Part shown: positions 6,801 through 15,925 of the stretch, one piece after another
Layout: each line of letters opens with the position of its first letter
Numbering within the stretch: position 1 is the stretch's first letter
Source: Uruburuella suis
GTDB lineage: Bacteria; Pseudomonadota; Gammaproteobacteria; Burkholderiales; Neisseriaceae
Length of the DNA: 15,925 nt
NCBI RefSeq assembly: GCF_004341385.1
Contig: NZ_SLXE01000042.1
Span: 1 to 15,925, forward strand
Direction: 5' to 3'
Translations under genes and position numbers: made by a program
Notes under the pieces: model-generated
What the model was told of the DNA's origin: nothing
The model's database searches: none
What the model saw: the letters and a program-made list of their open reading frames with translations, nothing else

Positions 6801-8095
6801 AGCGCGATAAGCGCGCCCAAGCCATTATCGATTCCGAGCTGAAACGCTACCGCCAAGATTTGAGCGATCAGCTGCGCATTTTCGACAACGATGCCTTCAG
6901 CCGTATCGAGCGCATGATTGTCGGCCAAGCCGCCAACGGCGGCCCGATGAAGCTGGCCAAAGGCACGGCCATTACGGCGGAATATCTGGCCGGCTTGCCA
7001 AGCAAACACGATTGGTTCGACATCCGCATGAGCGATGAATCGCTGGCCAAACAAATGGAGCTGATTAAAGTCAGCTTGCAGCAAAAGCGCGAAGAGTCGG
7101 ATGCCTTGTATGAAGTGAAGAAGAAAAAACTGACTCAGGGCGACGAGTTGCAACCGGGCGTGCAAAAAATGGTGAAAGTGTTTATCGCCATCAAACGCCG
7201 CTTACAAGCCGGCGATAAAATGGCCGGCCGCCACGGTAACAAAGGTGTGGTATCGCGCATTTTGCCGGTGGAAGACATGCCTTATATGGCAGACGGTCGC
7301 CCGGTAGACATCGTACTCAACCCCTTGGGCGTGCCCTCGCGGATGAACATCGGCCAGATTCTCGAAGTGCATCTGGGCTGGGCGGCAAAAGGCATCGGCG
7401 AGCGTATCGGCCGCATGCTGGATGAGCAGCGTAAAGTCGGCGAAGTCCGCGCCTTCCTCAACACCATGTATAACGGTGATTTGGGCGGCCCCGATAAGCA
7501 TCGTGAAGATTTGAGCCAATTGAGCGACGACGAAATCCTAACCTTGGCCGACAATCTGCGCAAAGGTGCCACTTTTGCATCGCCCGTGTTTGACGGCGCG
7601 CATGAAAGTGAAATCAAAGCGTATTTGGATTTGGCCTATCCGAGTGAAGATCCGGAAGTGCAAAAACTGGGCTTTAACCCGACCAAAACCCAGATTACCC
7701 TTTATGACGGCCGCTCGGGCGAAGCGTTTGACCGCCCGGTAACCGTTGGTGTGATGCACTACCTCAAGCTGCACCACTTGGTGGACGAAAAAATGCACGC
7801 CCGCTCAACCGGGCCCTACTCGCTGGTGACCCAACAGCCCTTGGGTGGTAAAGCCCAATTCGGCGGCCAGCGTTTCGGTGAGATGGAGGTGTGGGCGCTG
7901 GAAGCTTACGGTGCTGCTTACACGCTGCAAGAAATGCTGACCGTGAAGTCGGATGATGTCACTGGCCGTACCAAGATGTATGAAAACATCGTTAAGGGTG
8001 AACACAAAATCGACGCCGGCATGCCCGAATCGTTCAACGTGCTGGTGAAAGAGATTCGTTCGCTGGGCTTGGATATCGATCTGGAACGTTACTAA
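3899..8095 (+). CDS. rpoB: DNA-directed RNA polymerase subunit beta
   Basis: The beta subunit forms one pincer of the core enzyme and half of the active site. The protein has 1398 residues, longer than E. coli (1342) and close to other Neisseria. Visible landmarks: the N-terminal [15 protein letters not shown]; lobe sequence [23 protein letters not shown]; the rifampicin pocket [23 protein letters not shown] at about 535-557 with D544, H554 and S559, all wild-type; [14 protein letters not shown]; the substrate-binding lysines K1107 and K1115 in [12 protein letters not shown]; and the C-terminal clamp motif [27 protein letters not shown]. The start is the second of two in-frame ATGs: GGAG (3889-3892) sits 6 nt before 3899, whereas 3887 overlaps it and has no ribosome-binding site. 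An exact uptake sequence lies inside the gene at 4642-4653. It is cotranscribed with rpoC across a 121-nt gap. Confidence 0.99.
   Translation: [1398 protein letters not shown]
4642..4653 (+). repeat. DNA uptake sequence inside rpoB
   Basis: An exact AGGCCGTCTGAA lies within the reading frame, contributing to Ala-Gly-Arg-Leu-Lys (residues 248-252). Uptake sequences are bound by the ComP minor pilin during natural transformation in Neisseriaceae. Coding copies are less common than intergenic ones. Confidence 0.9.
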
Positions 8096-8110
8096 ATATC
8101 GGAACCGGTT

Positions 8111-8122
8111 TTCAGACGGCCT
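8111..8122 (-). repeat. DNA uptake sequence, rpoB-rpoC spacer copy 1
   Basis: TTCAGACGGCCT on the + strand is the exact reverse complement of AGGCCGTCTGAA. With its flank (8107-8122) it is the exact 16-nt reverse complement of 8180-8195, and it also pairs with copy 2 at 8134-8146. Confidence 0.93.
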
Positions 8123-8133
8123 TATTAAAGAGC

Positions 8134-8145
8134 AGGTCGTCTGAA
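8134..8145 (+). repeat. Variant uptake sequence, rpoB-rpoC spacer copy 2
   Basis: AGGTCGTCTGAA differs from the standard AG form by C-to-T at position 4, the form described for the N. mucosa group dialect. It pairs with copy 1 in a 13-bp RNA stem (8110-8122 with 8134-8146) through one G-U pair, around an 11-nt loop. No T-tract follows, so it is not a normal terminator, as expected between rpoB and rpoC. Confidence 0.85.
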
Positions 8146-8179
8146 AGAAAAATGCTTTAATTGAAAGCCTGCAATCAAC

Positions 8180-8191
8180 AGGCCGTCTGAA
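8180..8191 (+). repeat. DNA uptake sequence, rpoB-rpoC spacer copy 3
   Basis: An exact AGGCCGTCTGAA, ending 14 nt before the AAGGAG ribosome-binding site of rpoC (8206-8211). Extended to 8195 it is perfectly complementary to 8107-8122 (16 bp), an alternative to the copy 1/copy 2 stem. Confidence 0.93.
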
Positions 8192-8216
8192 AACCACCGT
8201 TCCACAAGGAGCAAAA

Positions 8217-12395
<4,179 letters not shown>

Positions 12396-12441
12396 TCTTC
12401 TTGCCGGCCGGATTCGGTCCCGATAACAGCCATTTGAGCAC

Positions 12442-12479
12442 AACCGCTGTTTGCCCATGCAAACAGCGGTTTTTATTTT
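12442..12479 (+). terminator. Strong rho-independent terminator after rpoC
   Basis: A perfect 13-bp stem, AACCGCTGTTTGC (12442-12454) with GCAAACAGCGGTT (12459-12471), closes a CCAT loop and is followed by TTTATTTT. It separates the rpoBC transcript from the str operon, which has its own promoter at 12565-12594. Confidence 0.93.
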
Positions 12480-12489
12480 CAGGCGGCCT
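12478..12489 (-). repeat. Degenerate uptake sequence after the rpoC terminator
   Basis: TTCAGGCGGCCT matches the reverse complement of AGGCCGTCTGAA at 11 of 12 positions. It is part of an 18-bp direct repeat with one mismatch (12476-12493 and 12550-12567), whose second copy runs into the -35 element of the rpsL promoter. Between the two copies (12494-12549) I see nothing recognisable. Confidence 0.75.
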
Positions 12490-12551
12490 GTTGCCAAAGC
12501 GTCATCCAAAAGCAACATAAAGCGGCTAAAATCTTGAACGTTAAACAGCTT

Positions 12552-12563
12552 TTCAGACGGCCT
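12552..12563 (-). repeat. DNA uptake sequence abutting the rpsL promoter
   Basis: TTCAGACGGCCT is the exact reverse complement of AGGCCGTCTGAA. It ends one base before the -35 hexamer TTGACT (12565-12570), so it occupies the position where an UP element would be. Confidence 0.92.
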
Positions 12564-12564
12564 G

Positions 12565-12594
12565 TTGACTTGATATTTGCAATCGGGCTATAAT
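12565..12594 (+). promoter_or_regulatory. Sigma70-type promoter of the str operon
   Basis: TTGACT (12565-12570) and a perfect TATAAT (12589-12594) are 18 bp apart. The -10 is flanked by an inverted CGGG/CCCG (12584-12587 and 12595-12598), which gives a GC-rich discriminator CCCGCT. Such discriminators are typical of ribosomal promoters under stringent control. Transcription would start near 12601, leaving a leader of about 50 nt with one small hairpin (CTGGC/GCCGG, 12605-12619). Confidence 0.88.
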
Positions 12595-12651
12595 CCCGCT
12601 CTTGCTGGCATCTTGCCGGTAATGTATTTAACTCAATAGGAACGAGAAAAT

Positions 12652-13023
12652 ATGCCTACTATTAACCAATTGGTACGCAAAGGCCGTCAAAAGCCCGTGT
12701 ACGTAAACAAAGTGCCTGCACTGGAAGCCTGCCCGCAAAAACGCGGCGTGTGCACCCGTGTATACACCACCACCCCTAAAAAACCGAACTCTGCATTGCG
12801 TAAAGTGTGCAAAGTGCGTCTGACCAACGGTTTTGAAGTGATTTCATACATCGGCGGTGAAGGCCACAACTTGCAAGAGCACAGCGTGGTGCTGATTCGC
12901 GGCGGTCGTGTAAAAGACTTGCCGGGTGTGCGTTACCACACCGTTCGCGGCTCTTTGGATACCGCGGGTGTGAAAGACCGTAAACAAGCCCGTTCTAAAT
13001 ACGGCGCGAAACGTCCTAAATAA
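12652..13023 (+). CDS. rpsL: 30S ribosomal protein S12
   Basis: S12 lies at the decoding centre of the 30S subunit and governs translational accuracy. At 123 residues it has the usual short bacterial form. The conserved loop TTPKKPNSALRKVCKVRL (40-57) contains K43, and GGRVKDLPGVRYHTVRG (84-100) contains K88 and D89 (the residue that is methylthiolated in E. coli). Both lysines at which streptomycin-resistance changes are known are wild-type. ATG 12652 is preceded by AGGAA (12638-12642), a slightly distant ribosome-binding site. It is first gene of the str operon after the promoter at 12565-12594. A 124-nt spacer with hairpins separates it from rpsG. Confidence 0.98.
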   Translation: MPTINQLVRKGRQKPVYVNKVPALEACPQKRGVCTRVYTTTPKKPNSALRKVCKVRLTNGFEVISYIGGEGHNLQEHSVVLIRGGRVKDLPGVRYHTVRGSLDTAGVKDRKQARSKYGAKRPK

Positions 13024-13056
13024 TGCAGGACGCAACACAAGTAATTTAAGGCACGT

Positions 13057-13068
13057 AGGCCGTCTGAA
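13057..13068 (+). repeat. DNA uptake sequence between rpsL and rpsG
   Basis: An exact, unpaired AGGCCGTCTGAA inside the operon spacer. Its GGCCG (13058-13062) can pair with CGGCC (13077-13081) in a weak 5-bp stem only. No terminator tract follows, consistent with cotranscription of rpsL and rpsG. Confidence 0.92.
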
Positions 13069-13089
13069 TTAAAAAGCGGCCGAGTAAGT

Positions 13090-13123
13090 GAGCGTTTCGA
13101 TAAATGCTCATGGGCATGCCCCA
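13090..13123 (+). promoter_or_regulatory. Two consecutive hairpins before rpsG; candidate S7 feedback site
   Basis: GAGCGTTT (13090-13097) pairs with AAATGCTC (13102-13109) around CGAT with one G-U pair, and TGGG (13111-13114) pairs with CCCA (13120-13123) around CATGC. In E. coli, S7 represses the str operon by binding the rpsL-rpsG intercistronic mRNA. The position matches, but I cannot show sequence similarity to the E. coli site. Confidence 0.4.
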
Positions 13124-13147
13124 ACTGAATAGTAAAAGGAAATTAAA

Positions 13148-13618
13148 ATGCCAAGACGTAGAGAAGTCCCCAAGCGCGACGTATTGCCGGATCCGAAATT
13201 CGGCAGCGTAGAATTGACCAAATTCATGAATGTATTGATGATTGACGGTAAAAAATCGGTTGCAGAACGCATCGTTTACGGTGCATTGGCGCAAATTGAA
13301 AAGAAAACCGGCCAAACTGCCATCGAAGTGTTCAATACTGCCATTGCCAACGCCAAACCGGTTGTTGAAGTAAAAAGCCGCCGTGTCGGTGGTGCCAACT
13401 ACCAAGTTCCTGTTGAAGTTCGTCCTTCACGCCGCTTGGCTTTGGCGATGCGCTGGGTGCGCGATGCTGCCCGCAAACGTGGTGAAAAATCCATGGATTT
13501 GCGTTTGGCGGGTGAGTTGATTGATGCGGCCGAAGGCCGTGGCGGCGCGATGAAAAAACGCGAAGAAGTGCACCGCATGGCCGAAGCCAACAAAGCATTC
13601 TCGCACTTCCGCTTCTAA
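13148..13618 (+). CDS. rpsG: 30S ribosomal protein S7
   Basis: S7 nucleates assembly of the 30S head by binding the 3' domain of 16S rRNA and lines the E and P sites next to the mRNA exit. It is the translational repressor of the str operon in E. coli. The 156 residues begin MPRRREVPKRDVLPDPKFGS and contain the basic beta-hairpin region SRRVGGANYQVPVEVRP and the helix ALAMRWVRDAARKRGEKSM typical of the family. The C-terminal part VHRMAEANKAFSHFRF is also standard. ATG 13148 follows AAGGA (13136-13140) by 7 nt. fusA begins 24 nt after the stop codon. Confidence 0.98.
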   Translation: MPRRREVPKRDVLPDPKFGSVELTKFMNVLMIDGKKSVAERIVYGALAQIEKKTGQTAIEVFNTAIANAKPVVEVKSRRVGGANYQVPVEVRPSRRLALAMRWVRDAARKRGEKSMDLRLAGELIDAAEGRGGAMKKREEVHRMAEANKAFSHFRF

Positions 13619-13642
13619 TCCCGATTTAGAAAGGCGACCAAA

Positions 13643-15745
13643 ATGGCTCGTAAAACCCCCATTGACCGGTATCGCAATATCGGTATTTCTGCCCATATTG
13701 ATGCAGGTAAAACCACTACCACCGAACGCATTCTGTTCTACACCGGCATGACCCACAAGCTGGGCGAAGTGCATGACGGTGCAGCCACCACCGACTGGAT
13801 GGAACAAGAGCAAGAGCGCGGCATCACCATTACTTCGGCTGCCGTTTCCACTTTCTGGAAAGGCATGGCCGGCCAGTTTAAAGAGCATCACTTCAATGTG
13901 ATCGACACCCCGGGACACGTTGACTTCACCGTAGAAGTTGAGCGTTCTATGCGCGTGTTGGATGGCGCGGTGATGGTGTACTGTGCCGTAGGCGGCGTGC
14001 AGCCCCAGTCTGAAACCGTATGGCGTCAGGCCAATAAATATAAAGTGCCGCGCTTGGCCTTTATCAATAAGATGGACCGTCAAGGTGCCAACTTTTTCCG
14101 CGCGGTTGAGCAAATGAAAACCCGCTTGCGTGCCAACCCGGTGCCGGTTGTGGTGCCGATTGGTGCCGAAGAAGGCTTCCAAGGCGTGGTTGATCTGCTG
14201 AAAATGCAAGCCATTATTTGGGATGAAGCCACTCAAGGCCTGACCTTTGAATATGGTGAAATTCCGGCTGATTTGGTTGACATCGCTGAAGAATGGCGCG
14301 GCAACATGATTGAAGCCGCTGCTGAAGCCACCGAAGAGCTGATGGATAAATACTTGGGCGGCGAAGAGCTGACCGAAGAAGAAATCGTAGCCGCTTTACG
14401 TCAACGCACCTTGGCCGGTGAAATCCAGCCGGTATTGTGTGGTTCGGCCTTTAAAAATAAAGGCGTGCAACGTATGTTGGATGCTGTGGTTGAGTTTTTG
14501 CCGGCTCCGACCGACATTCCGCCGGTGGCGGGCGAAACCCCCAAAGGTGCGCACGAAACCCGCGAAGCCAGCGATGAAGCTAAGTTTTCGGCTTTGGCGT
14601 TCAAACTGATGAACGACAAATACGTAGGCCAGCTGACCTTTATCCGTGTTTACTCAGGCGTGCTGAAATCAGGCGACAGCGTAACCAACTCGGTTAAAGG
14701 CACACGTGAGCGTATCGGTCGTTTGGTGCAGATGACTGCCGATGACCGTACTGAAATCGAAGAAGTGCGCGCCGGCGATATCGCCGCTGCCATTGGCTTG
14801 AAAGATGTCACCACCGGTGAAACCCTGTGTGCCGAAGATGCCCCGATTATTCTGGAGCGCATGGAATTCCCCGAGCCGGTAATCCACGTTGCCGTAGAGC
14901 CGAAAACCAAAGCCGACCAAGAAAAAATGGGTATTGCGCTGAACCGCTTGGCTAAGGAAGACCCGTCTTTCCGCGTGCGCACAGATGAAGAGTCCGGCCA
15001 AACCATTATTTCCGGTATGGGCGAATTGCACTTGGAAATCATCGTTGACCGCATGAAACGCGAATTCGGCGTGGAAGCCAACGTGGGTGCACCGCAAGTG
15101 GCTTACCGTGAAACCATCCGCAAGGAAGTGGAGTCTGAAGCCAAGCACGTGAAACAATCCGGCGGTAAAGGCCAATATGGTCACGTTGTGATCAAAATGG
15201 AGCCGATGGAGCCGGGCGGCGCAGGTTACGAATTTGTCGATGAAATCAAAGGTGGTGTGATTCCGCGTGAATTCATCCCCTCTTGCGACAAAGGTATCCG
15301 CGACACGCTGTCCAACGGTATCGTGGCCGGCTACCCCGTGGTAGACGTGCGCGTTCGCCTGACTTTCGGTTCTTACCATGATGTCGATTCATCGCAAATC
15401 GCGTTTGAATTGGCCGCTTCCATGGCTTTCAAAGAAGGCATGAAAAAAGCCTCTCCGGTATTGCTGGAGCCGATGATGGCTGTTGAAGTGGAAACGCCTG
15501 AAGACTACATGGGCGATGTGATGGGCGACTTGAACCGTCGTCGCGGTATTGTATTGGGCATGGATGATGACGGTATCGGCGGCAAGAAAATCCGCGCCGA
15601 AGTGCCGTTGGCTGAAATGTTCGGCTACTCTACCGACTTGCGTTCCGCCACCCAAGGCCGTGCCACTTACTCAATGGAGTTCAAGAAATATTCAGAAGCT
15701 CCGGCGCATGTGGCCGCACAAGTAACAGAAGCCCGCAAAGGCTAA
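13643..15745 (+). CDS. fusA: Elongation factor G
   Basis: EF-G is the GTPase that drives mRNA-tRNA translocation and, with RRF, ribosome recycling. The 700 residues have the full five-domain architecture. GTPase motifs are AHIDAGKT (17-24, P-loop), RGITI (59-63, switch I), DTPGH (88-92, with catalytic H92) and NKMD (142-145). Domain II covers roughly 300-400 (KYVGQLTFIRVYSG), domain III contains GMGELHLEI, domain IV contains SGGKGQYGHV and GGVIPREFIPSCDKG, and domain V ends with TDLRSATQGRATYSMEF. ATG 13643 is preceded by AAAGG (13630-13634) at 8 nt. It is complete, with no broken motif. An uptake-sequence hairpin follows in the 86-nt gap before tuf. Confidence 0.99.
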   Translation: MARKTPIDRYRNIGISAHIDAGKTTTTERILFYTGMTHKLGEVHDGAATTDWMEQEQERGITITSAAVSTFWKGMAGQFKEHHFNVIDTPGHVDFTVEVERSMRVLDGAVMVYCAVGGVQPQSETVWRQANKYKVPRLAFINKMDRQGANFFRAVEQMKTRLRANPVPVVVPIGAEEGFQGVVDLLKMQAIIWDEATQGLTFEYGEIPADLVDIAEEWRGNMIEAAAEATEELMDKYLGGEELTEEEIVAALRQRTLAGEIQPVLCGSAFKNKGVQRMLDAVVEFLPAPTDIPPVAGETPKGAHETREASDEAKFSALAFKLMNDKYVGQLTFIRVYSGVLKSGDSVTNSVKGTRERIGRLVQMTADDRTEIEEVRAGDIAAAIGLKDVTTGETLCAEDAPIILERMEFPEPVIHVAVEPKTKADQEKMGIALNRLAKEDPSFRVRTDEESGQTIISGMGELHLEIIVDRMKREFGVEANVGAPQVAYRETIRKEVESEAKHVKQSGGKGQYGHVVIKMEPMEPGGAGYEFVDEIKGGVIPREFIPSCDKGIRDTLSNGIVAGYPVVDVRVRLTFGSYHDVDSSQIAFELAASMAFKEGMKKASPVLLEPMMAVEVETPEDYMGDVMGDLNRRRGIVLGMDDDGIGGKKIRAEVPLAEMFGYSTDLRSATQGRATYSMEFKKYSEAPAHVAAQVTEARKG

Positions 15746-15755
15746 GCTGTAAAAC

Positions 15756-15783
15756 AGGCCGTCTGAAAGCTTTCAGACGGCCA
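15756..15783 (+). repeat. Inverted uptake-sequence pair (hairpin) between fusA and tuf
   Basis: AGGCCGTCTGAA (15756-15767, exact) and TTCAGACGGCCA (15772-15783, 11/12) make a perfect 26-bp palindrome at 15757-15782. As RNA it forms an 11-bp stem with an AGCT loop. Paired uptake sequences often act as terminators in Neisseria, but here the next bases are ACCCCTTACTTTTG, a delayed and weak T-tract, so partial termination is more likely. tuf probably still receives read-through transcripts. Confidence 0.88.
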
Positions 15784-15831
15784 CCCCTTACTTTTGATCT
15801 TTAATCGTTCTTTATATAAAGGAATTAGCTC

Positions 15832-15925
15832 ATGGCTAAAGAGAAATTCGCGCGGAACAAACCGCACGTAAACGTTGGCACCATCGGTCACGTTGACCAT
15901 GGTAAAACCACATTGACCGCAGCAT
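15832..15925 (+). CDS. tuf: Elongation factor Tu, N-terminal part (3' truncated by window)
   Basis: The first 31 codons of EF-Tu are present: MAKEKFARNKPHVNVGTIG, then the P-loop GHVDHGKT (19-26) that binds the GTP phosphates. ATG 15832 is preceded by AAAGGA (15818-15823) at 8 nt. As last visible gene of the rpsL-rpsG-fusA-tuf operon it is the tufA-position copy. Only the N-terminus of this copy and only the C-terminus of the copy at 1-210 are visible, so the two cannot be compared. Promoter-like bases upstream (TTGATC 15794, TATATA 15813) are spaced 13 bp apart and are not convincing. Confidence 0.97.
   Translation, partial: MAKEKFARNKPHVNVGTIGHVDHGKTTLTAA

Noticed and set aside
13110..13147. 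Small open frame starting at ATG 13110 in the rpsL-rpsG spacer
   Set aside because: No ribosome-binding site, located within a hairpin, and out of frame with rpsG.
13427..14236. 269-codon open frame on the - strand across rpsG and fusA
   Set aside because: Antisense to two conserved genes and spanning their boundary, with no motif and no independent start context.
15794..15818. Promoter for the downstream tuf (TTGATC and TATATA)
   Set aside because: Spacing is 13 bp, too short, and a start would fall on or after the ribosome-binding site.

Overview
The window is a housekeeping segment of a betaproteobacterial chromosome, almost certainly from a Neisseria species or a close relative in the Neisseriaceae. 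Two lines of evidence agree. The ribosomal proteins and RNA polymerase subunits read like Neisseria family members. The gaps between genes, and one site inside rpoB, carry the 12-bp Neisseriaceae DNA uptake sequence in its AG form (AGGCCGTCTGAA): six exact copies plus variants. The AG form is known from commensal rather than meningococcal/gonococcal lineages, so a non-pathogenic or animal-associated species is the better guess; the species cannot be fixed from the sequence alone.

Layout, all genes on the + strand: (1) 1-330, the 3' end of a tuf gene (EF-Tu), tRNA-Trp and a terminator-like hairpin; (2) 351-1324, secE and nusG; (3) 1358-3735, a strong promoter followed by rplK-rplA-rplJ-rplL (L11, L1, L10, L7/L12), with a probable L1-binding operator before rplK and an L10 leader before rplJ; (4) 3750-12395, an attenuator-like hairpin, then rpoB and rpoC (RNA polymerase beta and beta'), closed by a strong terminator at 12442-12479; (5) 12565-15925, a second strong promoter and the str operon rpsL-rpsG-fusA-tuf (S12, S7, EF-G, EF-Tu), the last gene cut by the window end.

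Together these genes supply translation elongation factors (EF-Tu, EF-G), ribosome stalk and subunit proteins, the SecE subunit of the protein export channel, the NusG elongation factor that couples transcription to translation, and the catalytic core of RNA polymerase. Regulation visible in the sequence is the classical set for these operons: two sigma70-type promoters, translational feedback sites for L1 and L10(L12), a possible S7 site between rpsL and rpsG, and hairpins that tune rpoBC relative to the ribosomal protein genes.

I found no mobile element, CRISPR array, phage gene, toxin system or unknown protein-coding gene. No intergenic gap exceeds 256 bases. The unusual features are at the level of RNA structure and repeats: uptake sequences built into hairpins (notably three copies between rpoB and rpoC that can form alternative structures), a TTG start for rplJ, a 15-bp tandem duplication in the L7/L12 hinge, and two tuf genes flanking the cluster in direct orientation.
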